A DNA stretch of 10,074 nt from Baffinella frigidus. Its lineage: Eukaryota; Cryptophyceae; Cryptomonadales; Baffinellaceae. A program made the position numbers and the translations under genes. Below the pieces are notes generated by a model. The model was not told the origin of the DNA, did not search any database, and was given only the letters and a program-made list of their open reading frames with translations. Below, piece after piece: positions 5,268 through 10,074 of the stretch. The stretch spans positions 135,024-145,097 of the forward strand of contig MU646620.1 of NCBI GenBank assembly GCA_026770585.1, in the 5' to 3' direction. Every line of letters begins with the position of its first letter. Position 1 is the first letter of the stretch.

Positions 5268-5423
5268 GGGTAACGGCCTGAAAATGGGGTAGTCAGGCCT
5301 ACGGCATTGCCTAGGACCTCCTACCGTAGGCCGAGACTTTTTGGTCCTAGGATCCCTCAGCCTACGGTAGGAGGTCCTAGGCAATGCCGTATGCCTAACT
5401 ACCCCATTTTCAGGCCGTTAGCC
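5268..5423 (+). mobile_element. Foldback element B2 (156 bp, TA duplication)
   Basis: It is a near-identical copy of B1 and B3, with GGGTAACGGCCTGAAAATGG ends and TA on each side (5266-5267, 5424-5425). The arms are about 67 bp around a GACTTTTTGGTCC loop. Confidence 0.9.
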
Positions 5424-5509
5424 TATGAAACCGATGTGAAAAGCGCTCTGTTCGTGTTGAGCCTCTGAGTGAGGAGGGGATGCAGATCTGTCAGAAATCC
5501 GCACGCGTC

Positions 5510-5614
5510 TTGTTATTCGCCAACGTGTCCGATCTAATCGCGGAGAGATTGTAATTTCAATGCTCGCCCCTACGGGGTCTACGGGGAACTGGAGTTTTCT
5601 CTTCAGAAAGCAGG
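5510..5614 (-). pseudogene. Coding-like segment abutting H2
   Basis: The minus-strand frame starts ACFLKRKLQFPVDPVGASIE and continues ITISPRLDRTRW. QFPV..VGASIEITI has a strand pattern reminiscent of the end of a C2 domain, but it is not needed to join exons 7121-7019 and 4515-4439. An acceptor-like GTTAG would lie directly before it if H2 were absent. It may be an alternative or decayed exon. The adjacent 5424-5509 shows nothing clear. Confidence 0.25.
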
Positions 5615-5793
5615 CCACGCGACGACAACCTGTGCACCAAATCCCTCGGTTTTTAAAGTCAATTCGCCTTCAATCGCCCACAAATCTGTCAACTTATCCG
5701 GATTCCGGATTAAAATACTTTTAGAAGTGCAGGAATAACAGAAAAGCCTCAAAATAAACAACCCTGTTTGATACACAGGCCATCGTCGCGTGG
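5615..5793 (+). mobile_element. Foldback element H2 (CCACGCGACGA termini, target duplication GG)
   Basis: The left end CCACGCGACGACAACCTGTG and the right end CACAGGCCATCGTCGCGTGG are inverted copies, with GG outside both (5613-5614, 5794-5795). Terminal repeats run about 30 bp (CCTGTGNANCAAA). The centre is AT-rich with AATCCGGATTCCGGATT. It is related to H1. Confidence 0.9.
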
Positions 5794-5890
5794 GGCTAAC
5801 GGCGCCAATTCGCTATGGGCGGAAAGTAACGAAATCAAATACTGGTCCGGAAGAGAGTGAAGCGTCAAGGTCGGAAGCAGGAAGAGCCCC

Positions 5891-5907
5891 CCAAACCTAA
5901 ACCCTAA
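5891..5907 (-). repeat. Short interstitial telomere-like tract
   Basis: CCAAACCTAAACCCTAA is about two and a half CCCTAAA units, immediately before A4. The preceding stretch 5796-5890 has no recognisable gene. Confidence 0.65.
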
Positions 5908-6067
5908 CCACACAGCGGGCTACCAAGCGATTTTCTGGCCGAATTTAAGCGACTTGCCGCTGCCTTATCCGTAGGAACCCCCCTATGTCCCTACGGAATT
6001 GCCTACCGTAGGGTCTATGCATTATCCTGATATGTTATTCACGAAATCCCTTCGTAGTCCGCTGTGT
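5908..6067 (+). mobile_element. Foldback element A4 (about 160 bp)
   Basis: It has the same orientation and length as A1, starting CCACACAGCGGGCTACC and ending TAGTCCGCTGTGTT. The last two bases of the right terminus differ from the family consensus. It begins directly after the telomere-like CCCTAA and is followed within six bases by B3. Confidence 0.9.
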
Positions 6068-6072
6068 TAATG

Positions 6073-6228
6073 GGGTAACGGCCTGAAAATGGGGTAGTCA
6101 GGCCTACGGCATTGCCTAGGACCTCCTACCGTAGGCCGAGACTTTTTGGTCCTAGGATCCCTCGGCCTACGGTAGGAGGTCCTAGGCAATGCCGTATGCC
6201 TAACTACCCCATTTTCAGGCCGTTACCC
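6073..6228 (+). mobile_element. Foldback element B3 (156 bp)
   Basis: It has the B-family ends GGGTAACGGCCTGAAAATGG and long arms. TA follows at 6229-6230; the left flank is TG, probably a mutated TA. The stretch 6231-6375 to the right shows no clear gene. Confidence 0.9.
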
Positions 6229-6574
6229 TATGAGTGTGGTCCAGGCGGCAGAGGGTCTCACGAAACGCGGGAGCGCCACCTGCCCCAGCGTCCCACCGCG
6301 GTTGACCAATAATCTTTCTCCCTGGTACAAACCTTGCCCGGTGTAGTTACCACCCTGGTACAAAGTGTGCGCAGATCAGTCAACCGCTGCAACGGAGGAG
6401 TCAGTAACCTGACCAACCCGGGCCAGCACGGGCGATCCGTCAACCACCGCACGGGTGAGCGAGTCAGTAACCTGACCAGCCCGGGGCACGGGGGAGGGGG
6501 TTCGCAACCTGACCGTCCCGGGTCAGCACGGCGATCAGCCAACCGCCACACGGGGGAGTCAGTAACCTCAGAGG

Positions 6575-6725
6575 GAAACGACCCGAAATTAGGGTAGTTT
6601 AGCCTACGGATCTCCTATGACCAGGCCTACCGTAGGAGGTAGGTCTCCTGGGACCAGGTCCTGGGAGCCCCTCTTCCTACGGTAGGGAACCCGTAGGCTA
6701 AACTACCCTAATTTCGGGTCGTTTC
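6575..6725 (+). mobile_element. Foldback element G (GAAACGACCCGAAATTAGGG termini)
   Basis: Terminal inverted repeats of about 35 bp run GAAACGACCCGAAATTAGGG then TAGTTTAGCCTACGG, with a palindromic core around CCTACCGTAGG and CTGGGACCAGGTCCTGGG. The ends resemble B (AACGGCCTGAAAATGGGGTAG) after substitutions, so G looks like a divergent B relative. It interrupts one repeat unit of the exon-border array. The target duplication is not clear. Confidence 0.85.
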
Positions 6726-6825
6726 TCGATTAAACCTGACCAGAACTGGCGGGGGGTTCGTAACCTGACCATCCCGGGTCGGCACGGCGATCAGTCAACC
6801 ACCGCACGGGGGAGTCAGTAACCTG

Positions 6826-6986
6826 CCACGCGACGATATAGTCCGTGTACCAAATTCGACCCGTCTTTCTATCATTTCTGCACGACTAAAAGTATTTTTG
6901 TTCGGAATCCGCGCAATGTTGACATATTTGTGGGTGATTTGACTTTGGAAACATGCCAATTTGATACACAGGCAATCGTCGCGTGG
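6826..6986 (+). mobile_element. Foldback element H1 (CCACGCGACGAT termini, target duplication TG)
   Basis: CCACGCGACGAT and ATCGTCGCGTGG form the ends, with TG outside both (6824-6825, 6987-6988). The uninterrupted target AGTAACCTGACCAG exists in neighbouring array units, confirming the insertion. The interior is AT-rich and differs from H2 apart from the terminal 30 bp and GACATATTTGTGGG-like pieces. Confidence 0.92.
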
Positions 6987-7018
6987 TGACCAGAACTGGG
7001 GGGGGGGGGGGTCGTAAC

Positions 7019-7121
7019 CTGTCCACCCCGGATCCGCACGTGCGATGCGGGCGACGAGGGCGGGCGGGAGGGTCACACTCCCCACCAGGTCCGACTTGCC
7101 GACGGCGTTCCAGTCGTACAA
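7019..7121 (-). CDS. C2-domain gene, exon 3 (calcium loop 3)
   Basis: After acceptor GCGCAG at 7122 the frame reads LYDWNAVGKSDLVGSVTL, then PPALVARIARADPGWT. The YDW..xGKSDLxG stretch is the hallmark third loop of C2 domains, with Asp at the first and last positions and Asn in between where many C2 domains have Asp. It ends in phase 1 at CAG|GTTACG. It follows LLLLE of exon 8048-7956 in phase 0, giving a hydrophobic strand leading into the loop. A second version of its first half lies just upstream (7161-7197). Confidence 0.8.
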
Positions 7122-7160
7122 CTGCGCTCATCCGGGAACATGTTTAACCTACGCCAAGCC

Positions 7161-7413
7161 AGGTCCGACTTGCCGATCGCGTGCCAGTCATAAACTAGCT
7201 CTGTCCCACTTGGATTTGGGCTCCCCATAAATTCGCCCCCCCCCCCGAAATTTTACGGGTAAATTTCATGGGGGGGGTGTCAAAATTTACCTGTAAAATT
7301 GGAGGGGGGGGGGCGAATTTGTGGGGAGCCCAAATCAAGTGGGACAGAGCTAGATGAACCTTCTTCCAAGCTTGCCAGGCCTTCTGGCCGCGTGCGCCTC
7401 GGCCTGTCTGCCA
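7161..7413 (-). pseudogene. Duplicate of C2 exon 3, split by element I1
   Basis: Reading the minus strand from about 7409, GRGARGQKAWQAWKKVH is followed, after removing I1 and one TA, by LVYDWHAIGKSDLAW in the same frame. The second part parallels LYDWNAVGKSDLVG of exon 3, at the DNA level CCAGGTCCGACTTGCCGA on the plus strand in both. The diagnostic VYDW.x.GKSDL is intact but the frame then diverges. It may be an alternative exon or a decaying duplicate. AAG|GTTCAT before I1 could be a donor. Confidence 0.5.
7198..7350 (+). mobile_element. Foldback element I1 (GCTCTGTCCCACTTG termini, TA duplication)
   Basis: Nearly the whole 153 bp is an inverted repeat: GCTCTGTCCCACTTGGATTT and onward through AAATTCGCCCCCC, with homopolymer C/G runs near the centre. 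TA flanks both ends (7196-7197, 7351-7352). It interrupts the duplicate of exon 3. Confidence 0.9.
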
Positions 7414-7415
7414 GT

Positions 7416-7667
7416 CCACTCGAGAATGCTAGAGGGGCCTATTTAAAACCGATGTGCTTTTAAAAGTGGGCATTTGTGTAGTAAGTTTCGAAGAGGGGCC
7501 TATTTAAAACCGATGTGCTTTTAAAAGTGGGCATTTGTGTAGTAACTTTCGTTGAATGGTCACGTGACTCTGCTCAAATTGCACAGGCAGGAGGTTACTT
7601 TACCTTATCCTGGTACAAATATTTACAACCCCACATGTAAATAGGCCCCTCCAGCATTCTCGAGTGG
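7416..7667 (+). mobile_element. Foldback element E2 (target duplication GT) with internal 61-bp duplication
   Basis: The ends CCACTCGAGAATGCTAGAG and its complement have GT at 7414-7415 and 7668-7669. It is homologous to E1 throughout, but the 61-bp piece starting GAGGGGCCTATTTAAAACC is present twice in tandem (7432-7492, 7493-7553), explaining 252 bp against 191 bp in E1. Confidence 0.92.
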
Positions 7668-7670
7668 GTA

Positions 7671-7810
7671 CCACCAACCCTCACGGAAAGACCAAATCGT
7701 CGATTCTCAGACCTCAAAATCACCTTGCAGCGGGGTCGGATCCGACCCCGCTGCGAGGTGATTTTGAAGTCTGAAAATCGACGATTTGGTCCGCCCGTGA
7801 GGGTTGGTGG
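7671..7810 (+). mobile_element. Foldback element J1 (CCACCAACCCTCACGG termini, TA duplication)
   Basis: It is an almost perfect 140-bp palindrome centred on CGGATCCG at 7740/7741. Both ends carry CCACCAACCCTCACGG and then GACCAAATCG. TA flanks both ends (7669-7670, 7811-7812). It directly abuts E2, sharing a base of the E2 duplication, so the two inserted side by side. The flank at 7816-7832 (TAGCTCTGTCCAACTAA) resembles a solo end of family I. Confidence 0.92.
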
Positions 7811-7845
7811 TAACCTAGCTCTGTCCAACTAATTTTTCACCATTT

Positions 7846-7922
7846 GGTCAACTCGGGCTCTTTCCCGCGACAAAGTTGACGGATTTGTACAGCAACACCA
7901 GCATGTCAACTAGAGAATAGTC
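7846..7922 (-). repeat. Dispersed repeat N, copy 3 (inverted)
   Basis: The reverse complement matches 1848-1920: ACTATTCTCTAGTTGACATG, GTACAAATCCGTCAACTTT, GCGGGAAAGAGCCC. It lies between J1 and C2 exon 2. Confidence 0.75.
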
Positions 7923-7955
7923 CGTGCCCGCACCCGTTGGTCACTTAAGGGAGAC

Positions 7956-8048
7956 CTCGAGGAGGAGGAGGGCGACGGCGCCCCCCGCGTCGAGGACGTC
8001 GAAATGGAACTCCTCGTTCACATCTGCATCGTACACCTTCTTGTACAC
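7956..8048 (-). CDS. C2-domain gene, exon 2 (middle strands)
   Basis: After acceptor TTCGCAG at 8049 the 31-codon exon reads VYKKVYDADVNEEFHFDVL, then DAGGAVALLLLE, ending at donor GAG|GTCTCC. It continues the HKTK of exon 1 in phase 0, giving KTKVYKK..DxxxNEEFHFDV, which is the conserved KTK...NPxWNExFxF region of C2 domains with Asp-Val in place of Pro-x. If unspliced, the frame would stop shortly after at VSLK-stop. The exon is GC-rich (GC-ending codons dominate), unlike the surrounding elements. Confidence 0.82.
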
Positions 8049-8074
8049 CTGCGAAATGCCGGCTCGTGTCCGTT

Positions 8075-8297
8075 AGCGTGTCCGTCACCACCAACCCTCA
8101 CGGGAGGACCAAATCCATTGATCCCGACCTGTTCCCAAAAGTTGATTATGTACCAAGATTTTGTCAACGTAAGATCAGACACCGCAGATCTGGGGTGTCT
8201 GCTAGGTGAATTTGAGGTCTGAAAATCGACGATTTGGTCTTTCCGTGAGGGTTAGTGGCAGGGCGTGCTCTTCTGTCTCGCGAGGCAGCTCGGAGTC
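8075..8297 (+). repeat. Direct repeat P, copy 1, interrupted by J2
   Basis: Removing J2 and one CA gives GTGTCCGTCAGGGCGTGCTC continuing to GCGAGGCAGCTCGGAGT. The same sequence lies uninterrupted at 8526-8571. Confidence 0.85.
8088..8258 (+). mobile_element. Foldback element J2 (target duplication CA)
   Basis: The ends CCACCAACCCTCACGG and CCGTGAGGGTTAGTGG have CA at 8086-8087 and 8259-8260. The right half matches J1 (TCTGAAAATCGACGATTTGG), while the left half has diverged or been replaced, with an internal hairpin CAGACACCGCAGATCTGGGGTG. The empty site is seen at 8531-8540. Confidence 0.9.
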
Positions 8298-8427
8298 CTA
8301 CCACGCCAGAGTGGAGGAGGGGGTTAATTTTTTAAACCCGTATGTGGATACGGTTTTGACTTTTGAAAACAACTGCCTTCAGGGGAATTTGACTTTTGGC
8401 GACCCCTTCGAAGACTCAGGCGTGGTA

Positions 8428-8522
8428 GCTCTGTCCCACTTCGATTTCGTCTCCTCATCAATTCGCCCCCCCCGAAATTTCTCAGGTGATTTTTGACCCC
8501 CCCCCAATGAAATTTACAGAGC
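8428..8522 (+). mobile_element. Element I2, deleted copy of family I (TA duplication)
   Basis: The left arm GCTCTGTCCCACTTCGATTT and onward, and the right end ACAGAGC, are present; TA flanks both ends (8426-8427, 8523-8524). About 40 bp of the right arm are missing compared with I1. The stretch 8298-8425 upstream has no clear gene. Confidence 0.85.
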
Positions 8523-8525
8523 TAG

Positions 8526-8571
8526 GTGTCCGTCAGGGCGTGCTCTTCTGCATCGCGAGGCAGCCCGGAGT
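8526..8571 (+). repeat. Direct repeat P, copy 2 (empty site for J2)
   Basis: GTGTCCGTCAGGGCGTGCTC through GCGAGGCAGCCCGGAGT is uninterrupted and provides the pre-insertion target of J2. Confidence 0.85.
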
Positions 8572-8575
8572 TAAT

Positions 8576-8707
8576 CTCCATACAAGTATTAATTAATTGC
8601 TTTTGGCAACGAAAATTACTACACGATTTGCTCATAAAAGTAATAGTAAAGCGTTTGTGTAGTAAATTTCGTTGCACCAAAAGCAATTAATTAATACTTT
8701 TGTGGAG
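8576..8707 (+). mobile_element. Foldback element L (132 bp)
   Basis: Arms of about 52 bp start CTCCA and include AGTATTAATTAATTGCTTTT and AACGAAA.TTACTACAC. AT flanks both ends (8574-8575, 8708-8709), but AT is self-complementary, so it may belong to the arms. The GTGTAGTAAATTTCGTTG piece is shared with the interior of E. Confidence 0.85.
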
Positions 8708-8715
8708 ATGAGAGT

Positions 8716-8930
8716 CCACTAGAGCCAATGTGGTAGGACTTGGCCAGCGCGAACTTCGCAGTTGCAAGATTGCGAACTTCTAGATGGACTCTTTTGGACA
8801 TGTAGTGTTTAAAATTCAAGTTTTGCAGTACAAATCGGTGTTTACTAATAATTACGGTCCATCTAGAAGTTCGCAATCTTGCAACTTCGAAGTTCGCTTT
8901 GGCCAAGTCCTACCACATTGGCTCTAGCGA
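8716..8930 (+). mobile_element. Foldback element M (CCACTAGAGCC end, arms about 75 bp)
   Basis: The left arm starts CCACTAGAGCCAATGTGG and runs through AGTTGCAAGATTGCGAACTT to CTAGATGGAC; the right arm (8853-8930) is its near-perfect complement. The right tip (CTAGCGA) differs from the expected CTAGTGG, so the duplication cannot be read. The loop is AT-rich. It lies in the first C2 intron. Confidence 0.88.
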
Positions 8931-9024
8931 CTCCAGACAAACCGACCTTTGGAAACGAACTCGGTAAGTCCACTTCGGAGGCTGAGCGGAGTGGAAAGGA
9001 GGCTGCGGGCTGCCAGGTCTGGAC

Positions 9025-9143
9025 CTTGGTTTTGTGCTGCTGGTGCTCGTAGTAGAGCTGGAGGAACGGGTCGCATTTCCCGAAGGTGTCCATCTTGGGC
9101 AGGTGCTTCAGCTGCTCCCAGATCAGAACAAAGTAAGCGCGCC
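9025..9143 (-). CDS. C2-domain gene, exon 1 of the visible model (strands 1-3)
   Basis: The frame reads RAYFVLIWEQLK, then HLPKMDTFGKCDPFLQLYY, then EHQQHKTK, ending at donor AAG|GTCCAG. LPKMDxFGKxDPF is the classic first calcium loop of C2 domains, and the preceding hydrophobic strand and following KTK match the fold. The exon enters in phase 2 after TTTAG at 9144, which is the last unit of a telomere-like tract. Without splicing at 9025 the frame would read into non-C2 sequence. An upstream exon must exist to the right, but I cannot identify it. In-frame ATG at KMD is inside the domain and unlikely to be the start. Confidence 0.82.
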
Positions 9144-9194
9144 CTAAACCATGAACCCTAAACCCTAAACCCTAAACCATAAACCATAAACCCT
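9142..9194 (-). repeat. Interstitial telomere-like tract (TTTAGGG) at a splice acceptor
   Basis: About seven units of CCCTAAA, CCATAAA and CCATGAA (plus strand) are present. On the minus strand they read TTTAGGG/TTTATGG and run directly into the C2 exon, with TTTAG|GG as the likely 3' splice site. Confidence 0.9.
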
Positions 9195-9195
9195 G

Positions 9196-9765
9196 GCACC
9201 AGCGAAGAAAGCCTCTGCGACCACGGGAACGCAACCCTCTTTCACGTGAAGGGCCTGGAGCGTAGGAAGGATTCGTGCAGAGAGTGTACTGCAGCAGCCA
9301 GAGAGCACGCCTCGAAGTGGGAAGTGAGGGTGCAGAGGATTCGTTGTGTCTTCACGGGGAAGGGGTTGCCCACCGACTTGACCAGAAGACGCAGCCGCCT
9401 CCCGCCTGGCGCCGCATCCGGATCCGCCGGTGCAGGGGGGTCCAGCATCGTTCCTTGCCTTCCCGCCTCAAGGTTTGTGCTGGATCTCCGTCCCCTCTGA
9501 TTCCCAGAAGTTCATCTTTCCAACAGGTCGAAGTTCAGATTCCCGCGTCTCCAAGCGTCTGCGCCAGAAAACAATGCCGACCCCATCCTTGCATGCACAG
9601 CGGCTCTCCGGCCTGTCCAGGGATCATCTTGTTCGCGGCTTTTGCGGCCCCAACCGCCCCGCTCAAAAAGACGCCAAATGTTGACAAAATTGACTTTTCC
9701 ACCCTGGAGGGGACTCCATAGCAAATCGATTTTTCGGTTAGGCCGCCCAATTAAAATTTAATTCG
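9196..9765. other. GC-rich coding-like stretch, strand unresolved
   Basis: Open frames exist on both strands. Plus: CDHGNATLFHVKGLERRK, then DSCRECTAAAREHASKWEV, RVQRIRCVFTGKG to about 9472. A candidate 54-bp intron 9473-9526 (CAAG|GTTTGT...CCAACAG|GTCG) then joins in frame to QASAPENNADPILACTAALRP and onward to a stop near 9760. Minus: an ATG frame 9448-9242 reads MLDPPAPADPDAAPGG, then RLRLLVKSVGNPFPVKTQRI, which could be a 5' exon of the C2 gene. Neither is recognised as a family. Which strand is used cannot be decided here; codon third positions are GC-rich for both. Confidence 0.3.
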
Positions 9766-9811
9766 GAATCATAAGTAAAATTAGGGTCGTTGTACACGGA
9801 GAACCTTCCGC

Positions 9812-9868
9812 TATTCCCTCTAGGAATCTATTCCTTTATTCCGATTCTCTCTATTCCCTCTATTCCCA
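9812..9868 (+). repeat. Degenerate TATTCCCTC / CTATTCC repeat
   Basis: CTATTCC occurs several times (TATTCCCTC, CTATTCCTTTATTCCG, CTCTATTCCCTCTATTCCC). It leads into the hairpin at 9880. The stretch 9766-9811 has no recognisable gene. Confidence 0.7.
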
Positions 9869-9879
9869 GTCTCCACGGA

Positions 9880-9915
9880 GAATAGAATCCCGGTCCATGT
9901 CCCGGGATTCTATTC
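9880..9915. repeat. Perfect 14-bp stem hairpin
   Basis: GAATAGAATCCCGG is followed by a short loop and CCGGGATTCTATTC. No T-run follows and the function is unknown. Confidence 0.85.
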
Positions 9916-10001
9916 GAGATTGGCCGAACTTTCGCGGCTGAATTGCTTTTGACTGTCAAATGTGTCCATCTAATCCTTTTCGCAAAAAATGCATCCCCCC
10001 A

Positions 10002-10039
10002 TGGGCGCCGCGGGTCCCACGGGGCCCGCGGGCGCCCCA
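10002..10039. repeat. GC-rich inverted repeat
   Basis: TGGGCGCCGCGGG pairs with CCCGCGGGCGCCCCA (one bulge) across a 10-base loop. The flanks 9916-10001 and 10040-10074 show no clear feature. Confidence 0.75.
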
Positions 10040-10074
10040 AAGGGGCCTCGTGAAAGTTAGACACAGCATCAGAC

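Larger units (their letters stand above)
6376..7040 (-). repeat. Array of about 58-65-bp units copying the end of C2 exon 3 plus its splice donor
   Basis: Units with the plus-strand core GTAACCTGACC..CCCGGG.CAGCACG recur near 6403, 6467, 6505, 6751 and, as the real exon border, 7014-7040; partial units lie at 6561 and 6816. On the minus strand each reads RADPGxxG followed by CAG|GTTAC, the same as the 3' end and donor of exon 7121-7019. The array is cut by G and by H1. Between cores lie ATCAGTCAACCACCGCACGG segments. Open frames across it are repeat translations. Confidence 0.8.
4132..9143 (-). other. Gene model: partial C2-domain protein gene, minus strand
   Basis: Exons 9143-9025, 8048-7956, 7121-7019 and 4515-4439 plus 4225-4132 have matching phases (0, 0, 1, then frame-continuous across F). 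Joined, they encode one C2 domain of about 130 residues, the usual C2 length. Acidic loop residues are visible: Asp in KMD and CDP of loop 1, and Asp in YDW and KSD of loop 3. Such domains bind membranes or phospholipids, often with calcium; the protein's specific role is unknown. Donors are AAG|GTCCAG, GAG|GTCTCC, CAG|GTTACG and possibly GAG|GTCCAG; acceptors are TTTAG|G, CAG|G, CAG|T and CACAG|G. Both the 5' part beyond 9143 and the 3' end are unresolved. Whether the gene is expressed cannot be seen. Confidence 0.7.

Noticed and set aside
6258-6597. Open frames on both strands in the 58-65-bp array
   Set aside because: Repeat translation; only the RADPGW.G piece has a counterpart in a real exon.
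9142-9194. Chromosome end
   Set aside because: The telomere-like tract is short, degenerate and followed by about 900 bp of other sequence, so it is interstitial.
9880-10039. Bacterial-type terminators
   Set aside because: Two strong hairpins are present but no T-run follows and nothing else here is bacterial.
1-10074. tRNA, rRNA or spliced-leader sequence
   Set aside because: No cloverleaf, conserved rRNA core or recognisable trans-spliced leader relic was seen on either strand by eye.

Overview
The window looks like nuclear DNA of a microbial eukaryote, probably an alga or other protist. It has spliced-looking exons, plant/alga-type TTTAGGG telomere-like tracts inside the sequence, long GA/CT microsatellites and a very high density of short foldback transposons (MITE-like). 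There is no long uninterrupted gene, rRNA, tRNA, CRISPR array or bacterial gene layout. Exon-intron junctions of the form AG|GT...AG|G, together with abundant TIR-bearing insertions in and near exons, would suit a dinoflagellate or another introner-rich alga, but the species cannot be fixed from this sequence.

Genic content: reading the minus strand from right to left, four short exons (9143-9025, 8048-7956, 7121-7019, 4515-4439) keep compatible phases and join into one complete C2-type (calcium/lipid-binding) domain of about 130 residues. The reading frame then continues past a transposon into 4225-4132. Each motif is recognisable by eye: LPKMDTFGKCDPF, then VYKKVYDADVNEEF, then LYDWNAVGKSDLVGSVTL, then FPVLDASGKAVLG, then CEVQLCVTRVD. 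The introns are about 0.98, 0.83 and 2.5 kb and are packed with foldback elements. Further left (about 2.0-3.8 kb) lie duplicated, weaker coding-like segments on the same strand. Right of the C2 exons (9196-9765) is a GC-rich stretch whose coding strand I cannot settle.

Repeat content: I count roughly 25 inverted-repeat elements in 10 kb, grouped here by my own letters. Families E, F, H, J and Q all end in CCAC...GTGG and are flanked by 2-bp target-site duplications of varying sequence (nine copies checked). Families B, C and I have TA duplications. Family A (CCACACAGCGG ends) inserts with no visible duplication. For several insertions (A1, A3, C, F', H1, J2) an uninterrupted paralogous copy of the target site is present in this same window, which fixes the element borders.

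Layout: 1-373 microsatellites; 374-1315 elements A1, B1, R, Q; 1316-2500 GA tract, dispersed repeats, A fragments and a strand-switching heptamer minisatellite; 2500-3840 a duplicated coding-like block cut by F', C and A3; 3838-4826 E1, F, the C2 3' end and repeats; 4827-7018 the third C2 intron, with displaced copies of its own splice borders plus K, B2, H2, A4, B3, G and H1; 7019-9143 C2 exons with I1, E2, J1, J2, I2, L and M in their introns; 9142-9194 an interstitial telomeric tract forming an intron end; 9196-10074 unresolved and low-complexity sequence with two hairpins.
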